Made by a program: the position numbers and the translations under genes. From contig JANQLP010000147.1 of the NCBI GenBank assembly GCA_028280515.1, positions 1 through 53,521 of the forward strand: a stretch of 53,521 nucleotides of DNA, written 5' to 3'. The notes under the pieces were generated by a model. It ran no database searches. It was not told the origin of the DNA and saw only the letters and a program-made list of their open reading frames with translations. This document shows, piece after piece, positions 16,698 to 28,641 of this stretch. Numbering within the stretch: position 1 is the stretch's first letter; each line of letters starts with the position of its first letter. This DNA is from Hyphomicrobiales bacterium (GTDB taxonomy: Bacteria > Pseudomonadota > Alphaproteobacteria > Rhizobiales > Methyloligellaceae).

Positions 16698-19316
16698 ATG
16701 GCGCAATCGCGCTACAACCCGCGGGATCGCGAAACGCACTGGCAGAAGGTCTGGGCCGACAAGGACCTGTTCCACGCGAAGGACGACGATCCCGGCGAAA
16801 AGTACTACGTGCTTGAGATGTTCCCCTACCCGTCAGGGCGCATCCACATGGGACATGTGCGCAACTACACCATGGGCGACGTGGTGGCGCGTTACAAGCG
16901 CGCCATGGGGTTCAACGTCCTCCATCCGATGGGTTGGGACTCCTTCGGCATGCCGGCGGAAAACGCCGCGATCCAGCGCGGCGTACATCCGCGCGAATGG
17001 ACCTACGCCAATATCGACGCCATGCGCGGCCAGCTCAAGGCGCTCGGCCTGTCGCTCGACTGGAGCCGCGAACTGGCGACCAGCGATCCGGAATACTATG
17101 CCCAGGAGCAACGGCTGTTCCTCGATTTCCTTCAAGCCGGCCTCGTCTCGCGCCACACTGCAAAGGTCAACTGGGATCCGGTGGACCAGACCGTGCTCGC
17201 AAACGAGCAAGTGATCGACGGCAAGGGCTGGCGCTCGGGCGCCGAGGTGGAGCAGCGCGAGCTGACCCAGTGGTTCCTGAACATCTCCGACATGTCCGAG
17301 GAATTGCTCGACGCGCTCGACGGCCTGGAGCGCTGGCCAGACAAGGTGCGCACCATGCAGCGCAACTGGATCGGGCGTTCGGAAGGGCTGCAGTTCAAGC
17401 TCGATCTCGTCGACGACACGAACGCGCCCGCCGGCGAACTGGAGGTGTTCTCCACGCGGCATGACACGATTTTCGGCATGACCTTCTGCGCCGTCTCGAT
17501 CGACCATCCGCTCGCCCAGCAGGCGGCGGAAAACGATGCGGGCCTTGCCGAATACATCGAAGAGGTGCGTCGCATCGGCACCACGGAGGAGGCCCTGGAG
17601 AAAGCCGAGAAGACCGGCCATGCGCTGGGGCTGCGCGTCGTGCATCCCTTTATCGAGGGCAAGACCGTTCCGGTTTTCGCCGCCAACTTCGTGCTCATGA
17701 GCTACGGCACCGGCGCCATCTTCGGCTGTCCGGGTCACGACCAGCGCGACTTCGACTTCTGCAAGGCGCTGGGCATCGACATCATTCCCGTCGTCGCGTC
17801 GGCCGACCTCAAGGGCGAGGCGCTGGCCGGTTATGTGAGCGGCTATTGCGACCGTGATGAGATCTATGACGGCGACGGTGTGCTCATCAATTCCGAATTC
17901 CTCGACGGACTCGGCATCCCCGCAGCGAAGGAGGAGATCGCAAAACGCTTTGAGGCAAAGGGCAAGGGCGAACGCAAGGTCAACTATCGCCTGCGCGACT
18001 GGGGCGTCTCACGGCAGCGCTATTGGGGCTGCCCGATACCGGTCATTCATTGCCCAACCTGTGGAGTGGTGCCCGTTCCGGACAAGGATCTGCCGGTCGA
18101 ACTGCCCGACGACGTCACCTTCGACAAGCCGGGAAACCCGCTCGACCATCACCCGACGTGGAAGCACGTCGCCTGTCCGAAATGCGGCGAGGCGGCGGTC
18201 CGCGAGACGGACACGTTCGACACGTTCGTCGATTCGTCCTGGTACTTTGCACGGTTCTGCGCGCCCCACGCCGACATACCGACCGTCCGCGAGCAGGTCG
18301 ATGCCTGGTTGCCGGTGGACCAGTATATCGGCGGCATCGAGCATGCCATTCTCCACCTGCTTTATTCGCGCTTCTTTACACGCGCGATGAAGGCGACCGG
18401 CCATGTGGGACTTGATGAGCCGTTCGCCGGACTGTTCACCCAGGGGATGGTAAACCACGAAACCTACAAGCTCGCAGACGGCTCGTGGGTGATGCCGTCG
18501 GACGTCCGGATCGAGGGCGAAGGGACGGCGCGGAAAGCACTGCATGTGGAGACTGGAGCGCCGGTCCGGATCGGACCGGTTGAGAAGATGTCCAAGTCGA
18601 AGCACAACACGGTCGATCCGGAGGACATCATCGGCCATTACGGTGCCGACACGATCCGCTGGTTCATGCTGTCGGACTCCCCGCCCGAGCGCGACGTCCA
18701 GTGGACGGAGGCCGGCGTGGAAGGTGCCTGGCGCTTTGTGCAGCGCCTGTGGCGGCTGGTGACGGACCTGGCGCCGCGTGCCGGCAGCCGGGATGCCGAA
18801 CAGCCGGCCACTTTCGGCGAAGACGCACTGGCCCTGCGGCGCGCCACTCACAAGGCGCTGAGCGAGGTGTCGAAGGATATCGAGGCCCTCAGGTTCAATC
18901 GCGCCGTGGCCCATATCTACGAGTTCGCCAACACCCTGTCGGCGCTGCCGGAAAACAAGGATGAGGACTTTGGCTGGGCTCTGCGCGAGGCGCTTGAGAC
19001 GCTGATTGTCCTGTTCGGCCCAATGATGCCGCATTTGGGAGAAGAATGCTGGAAACAGTTGGGGGCAAGCGACGCGCTGCTGACCGAGACGCCGTGGCCC
19101 AAGGTGGACGCCGAGCTTCTGGTCGAGGACACGGTGACGATCGCCGTGCAGGTGAACGGCAAGCGGCGCGATGAATTGACGGTTGCGCGCGACGCCCCGA
19201 AAGAGGATATTGAAGCAGCGGCGCTCAGGCTTGAGAACGTCCTGCGCGCCATTGAGGGACGGGACATCAAGAAGGTCATTGTTGTTCCGCAAAGGATCGT
19301 AAATGTCGTCGCCTAA
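16698..19316 (+). CDS. leuS: Leucyl-tRNA synthetase
   Basis: 872 residues, normal for bacterial LeuRS. Class I motifs are intact: HMGH at residues 50-53 (after MFPYPSGRI), the KMSKS loop near 631-635 ([14 protein letters not shown]), the connective editing domain with a TRHDTIFG-type segment near residue 252, and the C-terminal [11 protein letters not shown]. It charges tRNA-Leu with leucine in the cytoplasm. The last 14 bases overlap lptE, an arrangement suggesting translational coupling. Confidence 0.98.
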   Translation: MAQSRYNPRDRETHWQKVWADKDLFHAKDDDPGEKYYVLEMFPYPSGRIHMGHVRNYTMGDVVARYKRAMGFNVLHPMGWDSFGMPAENAAIQRGVHPREWTYANIDAMRGQLKALGLSLDWSRELATSDPEYYAQEQRLFLDFLQAGLVSRHTAKVNWDPVDQTVLANEQVIDGKGWRSGAEVEQRELTQWFLNISDMSEELLDALDGLERWPDKVRTMQRNWIGRSEGLQFKLDLVDDTNAPAGELEVFSTRHDTIFGMTFCAVSIDHPLAQQAAENDAGLAEYIEEVRRIGTTEEALEKAEKTGHALGLRVVHPFIEGKTVPVFAANFVLMSYGTGAIFGCPGHDQRDFDFCKALGIDIIPVVASADLKGEALAGYVSGYCDRDEIYDGDGVLINSEFLDGLGIPAAKEEIAKRFEAKGKGERKVNYRLRDWGVSRQRYWGCPIPVIHCPTCGVVPVPDKDLPVELPDDVTFDKPGNPLDHHPTWKHVACPKCGEAAVRETDTFDTFVDSSWYFARFCAPHADIPTVREQVDAWLPVDQYIGGIEHAILHLLYSRFFTRAMKATGHVGLDEPFAGLFTQGMVNHETYKLADGSWVMPSDVRIEGEGTARKALHVETGAPVRIGPVEKMSKSKHNTVDPEDIIGHYGADTIRWFMLSDSPPERDVQWTEAGVEGAWRFVQRLWRLVTDLAPRAGSRDAEQPATFGEDALALRRATHKALSEVSKDIEALRFNRAVAHIYEFANTLSALPENKDEDFGWALREALETLIVLFGPMMPHLGEECWKQLGASDALLTETPWPKVDAELLVEDTVTIAVQVNGKRRDELTVARDAPKEDIEAAALRLENVLRAIEGRDIKKVIVVPQRIVNVVA

Positions 19317-19848
19317 AAACGCGCGCAAGGGTGCCTTACGCAGCCGTCGGCAGGCGCTGGCGCTGATCGGCTCGGCTCTTCTCGCCGCGCCGCTGGCTTC
19401 GGCCTGCCAGCCGCTCTATGGCACCACGCATAACGGGACCCGGCTCAAGGACGTTATGGCCGGCATCGACATCACACCCATTCCGGGCCGGGTCGGCCAG
19501 CGGCTGCGCAACGAGCTGATCTTCACCACAACCGGCGGCGGCTATCCCGGGGAATCGCGTTACCGCCTCGAAATCTCCGTTCGAGAGTCGCTCACCAAAA
19601 CGCTTGTCAGCACAACGGGTGACGCCCAGGGCGAGATCTTCCTGCTCGAGGCCCGCTACAAGCTCATAAGCCTGGCCGACAACAAGGTTGTGCTCGAGGG
19701 CAAGGGCGTCGGACGGGCGGCATATGACAGGTTCAATCCGATCTTCGCCAATGTCCGCGCGCGCATCGACGCAGAGAACCGCGCGGCACGTACGGTCGCG
19801 GAGACGATCCGAACCGGAGTTGCGGGCTATCTTTCCGGACAGGCCTGA
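19303..19848 (+). CDS. lptE: LPS-assembly lipoprotein LptE
   Basis: 181 residues with a basic N-terminus, a hydrophobic segment and a lipobox ending at Cys35 (LASAC). The mature part begins QPLYGTT and contains [14 protein letters not shown] and the beta-strand-rich core typical of alphaproteobacterial LptE. The lipoprotein plugs the LptD barrel and helps place LPS on the cell surface. The gene overlaps leuS by 14 bases and lies 37 bases before holA; leuS-lptE-holA is a widespread order, which strengthens the call for a poorly conserved protein. Confidence 0.88.
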   Translation: MSSPKNARKGALRSRRQALALIGSALLAAPLASACQPLYGTTHNGTRLKDVMAGIDITPIPGRVGQRLRNELIFTTTGGGYPGESRYRLEISVRESLTKTLVSTTGDAQGEIFLLEARYKLISLADNKVVLEGKGVGRAAYDRFNPIFANVRARIDAENRAARTVAETIRTGVAGYLSGQA

Positions 19849-19885
19849 AAACCGCGCTCACGGACGAATGTCGGCGGCCTGAGAC

Positions 19886-20893
19886 ATGGTTGCATTCAAA
19901 GCGGCACAAACACTCTCTTTCATCGAGAAGCCTGACCCGCGTTATATCGCGGCGCTCGTTTACGGGCCCGAGCCGGCGCTGGTCGCCGAGCGGGCGGGCG
20001 ACCTCGCGCGGAGTTTCTCCAAGCTGAGCGAGCCTGCAGCCGAGATCATCCGTCTGGACGACCGCGACCTCGCCGGGGATCCCGACCGGCTCGCGGTCGA
20101 ACTCCAGACCCTTTCGATGTTCGCCGAACGCCGCATCGTTCACGTCAAGGCCGAACGGCGGCTGAAGCCGGAAGACATTGCCGCTTTGATCGAGGCGGGC
20201 CTCGCCGCCACGCTGATCGCCGAGGCAGGAAACCTGCGCCCCGCCTCCAAGCTTCGGAAGCTGTTCGAGGGGAACAGGCAGGCCGTTGCATTGCCGTGCT
20301 ACTCCGATCCCGGGAAAGACATCACCCGGGTCATCGCGCGCGAGCTCGGCGACAAGAACCTGCAGGTCTCCGCCGAGGTGCGCGCCTACCTCGAGAGCCG
20401 GCTCGGCGCGGACGCATCGCTGGCGCGGTCGGAATGCGCCAAGCTTGCGACATATGCCGGAGACGGCGGCACGATCACGGTGGAGGACGTGGATGCCGTG
20501 GTCGGCGATCTGGGTGCCGGAATACTCGATTCGCTGACGTCGGCGGTCGCGGAAGGAAAGACGCGGCACGCCCTCTCACAGCTCGACGCGCTGCTCGCGG
20601 GCGGCGCGGCACCGGCCATGGTGCTGGCCGGATTGAGCCGTCACTTTCAGCGGCTGCACCGGCTGTGCGCGGCGGTCGAGGCCGGGGAAACCGCGTCGCA
20701 CGCAGCCGGACAATTCCGACCGCCGCTTCATTTCCGCCAACGCGACGCACTCCTGCTCCATGCCCGCAGGTGGAGCGAACGCACCGCGGCACGCGCGCTT
20801 ACCAGGGTTCAGGAGACGACCCGCGATACGCGCACAACGCCTGCTCTGGAGCACGAGCTCACAAGCCAGCTCATCGTAGAGCTTTCTTCATAA
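19886..20893 (+). CDS. holA: DNA polymerase III delta subunit
   Basis: 335 residues matching HolA: an AAA+-like N-terminal domain with YIAALVYGPEPALVAERAGDL in place of a working P-loop, then LQTLSMFAERRIVHVKAERR, and the helical C-terminal collar domain (residues about 210-335) with SALxQLDALLAGG-type sequence. Delta opens the beta clamp within the clamp loader. Last gene of leuS-lptE-holA and convergent with parB, with only 17 bases between the stops. Confidence 0.95.
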   Translation: MVAFKAAQTLSFIEKPDPRYIAALVYGPEPALVAERAGDLARSFSKLSEPAAEIIRLDDRDLAGDPDRLAVELQTLSMFAERRIVHVKAERRLKPEDIAALIEAGLAATLIAEAGNLRPASKLRKLFEGNRQAVALPCYSDPGKDITRVIARELGDKNLQVSAEVRAYLESRLGADASLARSECAKLATYAGDGGTITVEDVDAVVGDLGAGILDSLTSAVAEGKTRHALSQLDALLAGGAAPAMVLAGLSRHFQRLHRLCAAVEAGETASHAAGQFRPPLHFRQRDALLLHARRWSERTAARALTRVQETTRDTRTTPALEHELTSQLIVELSS

Positions 20894-20910
20894 ATTATTG
20901 ATATTTATAT

Positions 20911-21783
20911 CTATTTCAGATTGAGAAGACGCTTCCGGAGTTCTTCAAACTGCTCCAGCGTCGTATAGGCGATGCGCAGTTCGCCCTTCTCGCCCTTACC
21001 CGTTCTGATCTCGACGCCAAGCCCGAGCGCATCGCCCAGCTCGCGCTCCGCCGCACGGGTATTGGCGTCCTTCACCGCCTTCTTCGCCTTGGCCGGTTCG
21101 GCATCGCCGCCCTTACGCTGGACCATCGCCTCGACAGCCCGCACGCTGAGCCCGCGCCGCACGATGTCACGGGCGACCTGCTCCGCGAAAGCGAGGCCGA
21201 CAAGTGCGCGCGCATGCCCGGCGCTCAGCTCGCCGCTCCGGATCAGTGCCTGGACGGGCTCGGGAAGTCTGAGAAGGCGCAGCGTGTTGGTGAGGTGGCT
21301 GCGGCTTTTGCCGACGATTCCGGCGAGATCCTCTTGCGTGTATTTGTACGTCTTGATCAGCTTCTGATAGCCCGCGGCTTCTTCTATGGCGTTGAGATCG
21401 GTCCTCTGGACGTTCTCGATGATGGCAAGCTCCAGGGCCTGCTGATCGGTGAGTTCGCGGACGATGACAGGGATCTCGTGAAGTCCCGCGGCCTGCGCGG
21501 CCCGCCAGCGGCGTTCGCCGGCGATGATCTCGAAGCTTCCGGTGCCCTCGCCCTCTTCGGCCGGCCGCACGATGATCGGTTGAACCACGCCGCGCATGCG
21601 GATCGACTCGGAAAGCTCCTGAAGATCCTCAGGAGAAAACGCAGCCCGCGGATTGAGCGGACTGGGATGCACCGCCTCGATGGCAACGGTGCGCAGACCT
21701 TCAATGCTGGTGACGGCGGCAACGCTTGCCTCTTCGTTGATCAGGCTGGCAAGGCCCCGCCCCAGCCGGCGTTTTGCTGCCAT
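20911..21783 (-). CDS. parB: Chromosome-partitioning protein ParB
   Basis: 290 residues. The opening MAAKRRLGRGLASLINEE is typical of chromosomal ParB. The N-terminal CTPase/ParB box (PIIVRPAEE, IIAGERRWRAAQAAGL), the helix-turn-helix (YTQEDLAGIVGKSRSHLTN, about residues 150-170) and the C-terminal dimerisation region (LEQFEELRKRLLNLK) are all present. ParB loads and slides on DNA at parS; two parS sites lie 1.4 and 3.5 kb upstream of its start. It follows parA by 12 bases. Confidence 0.98.
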   Translation of the reverse strand: MAAKRRLGRGLASLINEEASVAAVTSIEGLRTVAIEAVHPSPLNPRAAFSPEDLQELSESIRMRGVVQPIIVRPAEEGEGTGSFEIIAGERRWRAAQAAGLHEIPVIVRELTDQQALELAIIENVQRTDLNAIEEAAGYQKLIKTYKYTQEDLAGIVGKSRSHLTNTLRLLRLPEPVQALIRSGELSAGHARALVGLAFAEQVARDIVRRGLSVRAVEAMVQRKGGDAEPAKAKKAVKDANTRAAERELGDALGLGVEIRTGKGEKGELRIAYTTLEQFEELRKRLLNLK

Positions 21784-21795
21784 GGATGTTCCCCC

Positions 21796-22638
21796 CTAGG
21801 CCGCCTCAAGGCCGCGTTCGCGGCGGATAAGCTCCTTGGCGACCGCGATGTACGCCTGGCTGCCCTTGCAGTTCATATCGTAGACGAGCACCGGCAGACC
21901 GTGCGACGGCGCCTCGGAAATCGTGACGTTACGTGGAATGGTGTTGGAGTAGACCTTCTTGCCGAGAAAGGCACGCACATCCTCTTCGACCTGTTGCGTC
22001 AGGACCTGCCGGCCATCGTGCATGGTCAGGATAACACCCTGGATGCTGAGATTGGGGTTGAGATGGTCACGCACCTGCTCGATCGTATCGACCAGCAGGC
22101 TCAGCCCTTCCAGCGCGAAAAACTCGCATTGCAGCGGCACGATGACCGCGTCCGCCGCGCACAGAGCGTTCAGGGTCAGGACGTTCAGCGAGGGCGGGCA
22201 GTCGATCAGGACGTAACTCGGCGCCTCGTGTTCGCCCATCTCCTTTGCCGCCGCATGCGCCTGGAGCGCATCACGCAGGGCAAAGTTGCGGCTCTGACGC
22301 GTGTTCGGATCGCGCTCGACGGCCATCAGGTCGACATGGCCGGGAACGACAGTCATTCGCTCGATGGTTGTCGGCCGTTCCGCCTGCGCGATCGTCGCCT
22401 CTCCCAGCAGGACTTCCAGCGTCGACGGCGTGCGCGCCTCCACGGATTTCGAGATGCCCAATCCGGTGCTCGCATTGCCTTGCGGATCAAGATCGATCAC
22501 AAGAACATGCTCTCCGATGGACGCCAGCGCGGTGCCAAGATTGATGGCGGTCGTGGTCTTTCCGACACCGCCTTTCTGGTTGGCAATGGCCAGGACACGC
22601 GGCTTGGATGTGTCCTTAGGCCTCCGTCCCTTCCACAT
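21796..22638 (-). CDS. parA: Chromosome-partitioning ATPase ParA
   Basis: 280 residues from the ATG at 22638, preferred because GAGGGG lies 9 bases upstream; another ATG at 22665 in frame has no such site. The deviant Walker A KGGVGKT is at residues 22-28, followed by VIDLDPQGNASTGLG and the VLIDCPPSLNVLTLNAL segment. It is a nucleoid-binding ATPase whose gradient moves ParB-parS complexes to the pole. The start overlaps the end of rsmG by 23 bases, and parB follows 12 bases after the stop. Confidence 0.97.
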   Translation of the reverse strand: MWKGRRPKDTSKPRVLAIANQKGGVGKTTTAINLGTALASIGEHVLVIDLDPQGNASTGLGISKSVEARTPSTLEVLLGEATIAQAERPTTIERMTVVPGHVDLMAVERDPNTRQSRNFALRDALQAHAAAKEMGEHEAPSYVLIDCPPSLNVLTLNALCAADAVIVPLQCEFFALEGLSLLVDTIEQVRDHLNPNLSIQGVILTMHDGRQVLTQQVEEDVRAFLGKKVYSNTIPRNVTISEAPSHGLPVLVYDMNCKGSQAYIAVAKELIRRERGLEAA

Positions 22639-23341
22639 GATCCGATTCCCCTCGTCGCAAATCACTCAGCTCAACGATCCAGGCCTGCGTCTGCGTAACG
22701 CTCCGGTGCAAGTGAGCTTGAACGCGCCAGTTTTCCCGGGCGGCATCCAACTCGGCCCCGGCCTGATGCCCTTTGAGAAACAGTCCCCGTGTGGTTCGTC
22801 CAAAGAACGGCGCCGACAACTCCAGAAGCCTGGGAAGCGGCGCGAACGCCCGCGCGGTGATGCAATCGACGCCCATCAATCTATCGTCGCTCCAAAGGCT
22901 TTCAACGCGCGTATGGTGTATTTCCACAGAACACCCCGTTTCGCGCACAACTTCATGCAAAAATGCGCATTTCCGCGCGTTGCTCTCGATCAGATGAACG
23001 ACTCCATCCTCCCGATTCGCTCGGCAGATCGCAACCACCAATCCCGGAAATCCCGCGCCTGAACCCAGATCGAGCCAGCGCGCGGCGTTCGGCGCGTATG
23101 TCAGCAGTTGCGCGGAATCAGCAAAATGGCGGTGCCAGACCTGATCGAGCGTTGCCGGGGACACAAGATTCGTGCCCTTCTGCCAACGCCGAAGCAACTC
23201 TGCATAGGTTTCGAGCCGCGCAATGGTTTCACGTGAAACATCGAACGCGGCAGCAAACCTCTCAGGCGTGTCGATCAGCGGCTGATCCGGCTTCACCCCG
23301 CCGGACTCAGGCCGATTTCCGGACCGAGATTTTTTTGACAT
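22616..23341 (-). CDS. rsmG: 16S rRNA (guanine-527-N7) methyltransferase
   Basis: 241 residues from the ATG at 23341; a TTG three codons earlier is possible. The SAM-binding motif [18 protein letters not shown] sits at about residues 88-105, after a short helical N-terminal region. RsmG (GidB) methylates G527 of 16S rRNA. The codons for VSRET near residue 35 are supplied by a parS site (23226-23239), a conserved coincidence seen in many bacteria. It overlaps mnmG upstream by 35 bases and parA downstream by 23 bases, so the run mnmG-rsmG-parA-parB is tightly coupled. Confidence 0.95.
   Translation of the reverse strand: MSKKSRSGNRPESGGVKPDQPLIDTPERFAAAFDVSRETIARLETYAELLRRWQKGTNLVSPATLDQVWHRHFADSAQLLTYAPNAARWLDLGSGAGFPGLVVAICRANREDGVVHLIESNARKCAFLHEVVRETGCSVEIHHTRVESLWSDDRLMGVDCITARAFAPLPRLLELSAPFFGRTTRGLFLKGHQAGAELDAARENWRVQAHLHRSVTQTQAWIVELSDLRRGESDHVEGTEA
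23226..23239. other. parS site inside rsmG
   Basis: GTTTCACGTGAAAC, the 14-base core of the universal parS palindrome. With its flanks it reads GGTTTCACGTGAAACA, one base off the 16-base consensus (first T replaced by G). It lies within the rsmG coding sequence, 1.4 kb upstream of parB. Confidence 0.92.
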
Positions 23342-25184
23342 GTGCAGCAAGCAGCATGAGCGCCGCCGGCGTGATCCCGTCTATCCGTGACGCCTGCGCC
23401 AGGGTCGCCGGCCTGCGGGCTTCGAGTTTCTGACGGATTTCGTTGGAAAGCCCGGAGATACGGCCATAGTCGAAGCCGCGCGGAATTGCCGCCGCCTCGT
23501 CCTTGCGGTAGGCGGCGATATCGGCCTCCTGCCGCGCCAGATAGACCGCATACCGCGCGTCGGTCTCCAGTTGCGCGCCAATGGCCGGCGGTATGGTGTC
23601 GATTTCAGGCCAAATGCGCTTCACCGCCGCGATGTCGATGCCCGGATAGGACAGAAGTTCGAACGCGGTGCGGCGGCGCCCATCCTGATTGATATTGAGC
23701 CCCGCCCGCGCGGCTGCGTTGGGTGTGACGTCGAGCGAGTCCAGTAATTTACGTCCGTCGCGCAAGGCCTTCGACTTTGCAGCGAATGCGGCGGTCCGCG
23801 CGGCGCCGACACAGCCCAACTTGGCACCAAGCGGTGTGAGACGCTGGTCGGCATTGTCTGCGCGCAACTTCAACCGGTACTCCGCGCGCGAGGTGAACAT
23901 CCGGTAGGGTTCGGTCACGCCGCGGGTGACCAGATCGTCAATCATCACGCCGAGATACGCGTCAGCGCGGCTGACCGTGAACGTCTCGCGGCCTCCCGAC
24001 GCCGACAGTGCCGCGTTCAGGCCGGCGACAAGGCCCTGGGCCGCCGCCTCCTCATACCCGGTCGTCCCGTTGATCTGTCCGGCCAGAAAGAGCCCCGAAA
24101 GCCGCTTGACCTCTAGCGTGGGGGCCAGCTCGCGGGGGTCCACATAGTCGTATTCAATAGCGTAGCCCGGCTGGAGCACTTTTGCGTTCTCAAGTCCGGG
24201 GATCGTCCGCAGGAAGGCGTGCTGGACATTCTCGGGCAGGGACGTCGAAATGCCGTTCGGGTAGACTGTATCGTCGTCGAGCCCTTCCGGCTCGAGAAAG
24301 ATCTGATGCGCCTCGCGCTCCCTGAACCGCACCACCTTGTCCTCGATGGATGGGCAGTAGCGCGGGCCCGTGCTCTCGATCTGGCCGGAGTAGATCGGCG
24401 CATTTCCGAGGTTCTTCTCGATGATCCCGTGGGTTTCCGTGTTCGTGAAGGTGATGTGGCAGCACACCTGCTGGCGCGTGATGTCGTCGGTGAGGAAGGA
24501 AAACGGAACCGGCGGCACGTCACCGTGCTGAACGGCAAGTCTGTCCCATCCAATGGTGCGGCCGTCGAGGCGCGGCGGCGTCCCGGTCTTCAGACGGCCC
24601 ATGGCAAGGCCCATGTCATAGAGCCGGTCAGACAGTTTGAGGGCAGGGGCTTCGCCCATCCGTCCGGCAGGGATCTTCCGCGCGCCGATATGAATGAGGC
24701 CGTTGAGGAACGTGCCGGTGGTGAGAACCACCGCGCCAGCGCGGAGCGTCTCGCCGTCCGCGGTCACAACGCCGCAGACAACGCCGTTCTCAACGAGAAG
24801 GTCTTCGACGCCTTGCTCGATGACCGTCAATCCGGACGTGCTGCGAATCGCGGCCTGCATGGCCTCACGGTAGAGCTTTCGGTCCGCTTGCGCCCGCGGA
24901 CCCTGGACGGCCGCGCCCTTCGACCGGTTCAGGACCCGGAACTGGATGCCGCCGGCATCGGCCACGCGTCCCATCAGCCCGTCCAACGCATCGATCTCGC
25001 GCACCAGGTGGCCCTTGCCGAGACCGCCGATTGCGGGATTGCACGACATTTCGCCGATGGTCGCGAAGGCATGGGTGACCAACGCGGTTGCGGCGCCGAG
25101 GCGTGCCGAAGCCGCCGCGGCCTCACATCCCGCGTGCCCGCCGCCGATCACGATGACATCGAATCTGGCCGGTCTCTTGCTCAT
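23307..25184 (-). CDS. mnmG: tRNA uridine 5-carboxymethylaminomethyl modification enzyme MnmG
   Basis: 625 residues with an N-terminal FAD motif ([17 protein letters not shown], from residue 14), [23 protein letters not shown], the EADGRxV-type insertion, and the C-terminal helical MnmE-binding domain ([26 protein letters not shown] region, about 570-610). With MnmE it makes cmnm5U/nm5U at wobble U34 of several tRNAs, using FAD, methylene-THF and GTP. It lies downstream of mnmE and overlaps rsmG; the mnmE-mnmG gap carries a perfect parS. Confidence 0.98.
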   Translation of the reverse strand: MSKRPARFDVIVIGGGHAGCEAAAASARLGAATALVTHAFATIGEMSCNPAIGGLGKGHLVREIDALDGLMGRVADAGGIQFRVLNRSKGAAVQGPRAQADRKLYREAMQAAIRSTSGLTVIEQGVEDLLVENGVVCGVVTADGETLRAGAVVLTTGTFLNGLIHIGARKIPAGRMGEAPALKLSDRLYDMGLAMGRLKTGTPPRLDGRTIGWDRLAVQHGDVPPVPFSFLTDDITRQQVCCHITFTNTETHGIIEKNLGNAPIYSGQIESTGPRYCPSIEDKVVRFREREAHQIFLEPEGLDDDTVYPNGISTSLPENVQHAFLRTIPGLENAKVLQPGYAIEYDYVDPRELAPTLEVKRLSGLFLAGQINGTTGYEEAAAQGLVAGLNAALSASGGRETFTVSRADAYLGVMIDDLVTRGVTEPYRMFTSRAEYRLKLRADNADQRLTPLGAKLGCVGAARTAAFAAKSKALRDGRKLLDSLDVTPNAAARAGLNINQDGRRRTAFELLSYPGIDIAAVKRIWPEIDTIPPAIGAQLETDARYAVYLARQEADIAAYRKDEAAAIPRGFDYGRISGLSNEIRQKLEARRPATLAQASRIDGITPAALMLLAAHVKKISVRKSA

Positions 25185-25248
25185 GGCAGCGATGATCTAA
25201 CCGGTTCCGCGGGTCCCGTCAAAGCCGGCCCGCCGGTCGCCCGCGAAT

Positions 25249-25264
25249 TGTTTCACGTGAAACA
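25249..25264. other. Consensus parS site between mnmE and mnmG
   Basis: TGTTTCACGTGAAACA, a perfect match to the 16-base parS consensus. It lies in the 80-base gap between mnmE and mnmG and directly abuts the mnmE stop codon (25265-25267). About 4.4 kb from the probable oriC. Confidence 0.97.
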
Positions 25265-26629
25265 CTACTTGCCGATACAAAATCCGGCAAAGACGCGATC
25301 GAGCACATCCTCCACATCCACCCGCCCCGACAAGCGGCCGAGGGCATGTGCCGCCTGGCGCAGGTCCTCCGCACGCAGCTCGACCGCCAGCGGCTCGCCC
25401 TCGAGAAACGCCTGCAACGCGTCCCCGCACGCCTCCAGTTCCCGGCGCTGGCGCTGGCGCGTCACGAGTGCGGGCTCGCCGCCGCCCATCGCATCGGCCG
25501 CGTCCGCTGCCAGCCTTGCGATCAAACCATCAAGGCCTGCACCCGTCTTTGCCGAGATCGCGATGACGTCGTCGCCCGAAGCCCGTGTCGGTTGTTCGAG
25601 ATCGATCTTGTTCAGCACGATGACGGCCCGAGCTTCAGCCGCCTCCAGATCGTCCGGCAACGGCCATTGCGGTGCCGTCGCGTCGACCAGCCACAAGACA
25701 AGGTCCGCATCCCGCGCACGCACGACCGTGCGCCGCATACCCTCACGCTCGACCTCGCCGGCGCCCTCGCGCAGTCCAGCCGTGTCGATCAGCGTCACCG
25801 GAAAGCCCCCGAGATCCAAGTGCACTTCGATGACGTCGCGAGTCGTTCCCGGTTCCTGCGACACGATGGCCACATCACGGTCGGCGAGGGCATTCAACAG
25901 GCTCGACTTGCCGGCATTGGGCGGACCCGCCAGCACCACCTGCAACCCGTCACGCAACCGTTCGCCGCGCCGGGCACCATTGAGATGGCGGGTGATGGCG
26001 GCGAGCATGTCCTTGACCACCGGACGCGCCTTTGTCTCGATCAACTCGGGCACGTCCGCCTCGTCGGAAAAGTCGAGTGCCGCCTCAACGAAGGACATCG
26101 CCTGGATGATCTGCTCACGCCACGCGTCGGCCCGTTTCCGCAGTCCGCCGCTCGACTGACCGAGCGCCTGCTGCCGCTGCGCCTCGGTCTCCGCATCGAT
26201 CAGATCGGCGAGACCCTCCGCTTCGGTGAGATCGAGTTTGCCGTTCTCGAATGCCCGCCGCGTGAACTCACCGGCCTCAGCAGGGCGCAGCCCATCCATC
26301 CGGCCAAGAGCGTCGAGCACGCCCGCGATGACGGCCGGCCCGCCATGGACATGGAACTCGACCGTATCCTCCCCAGTGAAGCTCGCCGGACCCTCAAACC
26401 AGAGCGCCAGCGCATCATCCAGTTCTTCGCGGGTATCGGGATTGCGTAAACCGACCCGCTTCACCCGGCGCGGCTCAGCGGTCGTTCCGGCCAATGCCTC
26501 CAGGACCGCCCTGCTGTGCGGACCGGAAACACGGATGACGGCAACGCCGGCACGGCCCCGGCCGCTGGAAAGCGCGAAGATCGTATCTGGACCGGGAGAG
26601 GGGTTCACGGGCTCGCTCCAGCCACCCAA
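25265..26629 (-). CDS. mnmE: tRNA modification GTPase MnmE
   Basis: 454 residues. The N-terminal formyl-THF-binding domain begins TIFALSSGRGRAGVAVIRVSG. A helical domain follows and, inserted in it, a Ras-like G domain with GPPNAGKSSLLN (about 230-245), the switch DTAGLREGAGEVEREG and NKIDL. The protein ends in the canonical CIGK with the catalytic Cys. Partner of MnmG in U34 modification. It lies 58 bases downstream of rho on the same strand. Confidence 0.98.
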   Translation of the reverse strand: MGGWSEPVNPSPGPDTIFALSSGRGRAGVAVIRVSGPHSRAVLEALAGTTAEPRRVKRVGLRNPDTREELDDALALWFEGPASFTGEDTVEFHVHGGPAVIAGVLDALGRMDGLRPAEAGEFTRRAFENGKLDLTEAEGLADLIDAETEAQRQQALGQSSGGLRKRADAWREQIIQAMSFVEAALDFSDEADVPELIETKARPVVKDMLAAITRHLNGARRGERLRDGLQVVLAGPPNAGKSSLLNALADRDVAIVSQEPGTTRDVIEVHLDLGGFPVTLIDTAGLREGAGEVEREGMRRTVVRARDADLVLWLVDATAPQWPLPDDLEAAEARAVIVLNKIDLEQPTRASGDDVIAISAKTGAGLDGLIARLAADAADAMGGGEPALVTRQRQRRELEACGDALQAFLEGEPLAVELRAEDLRQAAHALGRLSGRVDVEDVLDRVFAGFCIGK

Positions 26630-26687
26630 TCAGGTACAAGCGAAACCCTGAAAATACATATATTACAGTATGTTACAGGATAACGCC

Positions 26688-27953
<1,266 letters not shown>

Positions 27954-28206
27954 TCGGTCCACTCCGAACTGGCCCTGTAGGTGTTGGGAAGCGATGCAGC
28001 CCCGCTGTGCTCCTGTGCCCTTCCTCGAAGGTTTCTGTGCCTGCTGTCGTGCGCCGGATACACCGGTTCTGTCACGTCTGAAGGCGGGGAGTCTTTCGTG
28101 CTGCTGATTGGATCGGGCGCCGATCAAGGCACCAAAAGAATATAACTCGACTCGGTATATAGCAGAACTGAGTTGCGTTTGAAAGTAGGTTACCCGGACA
28201 GCACTC

Positions 28207-28641
28207 CTAGAACGGTTTCATGATGACGAGAATGACGATTGCGACCATCAGCACCGTCGGCACCTCGTTCATGAAGCGGAAGAACCGGGCGGACTTCGTG
28301 TTGCGGTCCGCCTCGAAATCCTTGCGCCACTTGCCCAACGCCATGTGAAAACCGGTCATTACGATGACCAGTGTGAGTTTGGCGTGGAACCAGAAGTCGG
28401 CGCTCATTTCCACCACGCCTACCCCGAACGCAAGCCACAATCCGAGGACCCAGCTGACGATCATCGCCGGGTTCATGATCAGCTTGAGCAACCGCCGTTC
28501 CATCACCTTGAACGTCTCCGACATCTCGGAACCTTTCCCGGCGCCGGCGTGATAGACAAACAGCCGCGGCAGATACAGCAGCCCGGCCATCCATGCGATG
28601 ATGAAAATCACATGCAGCGACTTCAGAAACAGATACGTCAT
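28207..28641 (-). CDS. hemJ: Protoporphyrinogen IX oxidase HemJ
   Basis: 144 residues with four hydrophobic helices. The N-terminal [20 protein letters not shown] has the conserved His (H10), followed by LPRLFVYHA, and the [17 protein letters not shown] segment holds the conserved His/Lys pair. HemJ is the oxygen-independent, haem-binding protoporphyrinogen oxidase used by most alphaproteobacteria, acting in the inner membrane. The start overlaps the hemE stop by 4 bases, so the two haem genes are translationally coupled. Confidence 0.94.
   Translation of the reverse strand: MTYLFLKSLHVIFIIAWMAGLLYLPRLFVYHAGAGKGSEMSETFKVMERRLLKLIMNPAMIVSWVLGLWLAFGVGVVEMSADFWFHAKLTLVIVMTGFHMALGKWRKDFEADRNTKSARFFRFMNEVPTVLMVAIVILVIMKPF

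Noticed and set aside
21214-22698. 494-codon frame opposite parA/parB
   Set aside because: Spans two real genes and their gap on the other strand; shadow frame.
24219-26159. 646-codon frame opposite mnmG and mnmE, running through the parS site
   Set aside because: Crosses two genes and a non-coding parS; its second half is Ser/Arg/Thr-rich nonsense typical of shadow frames.
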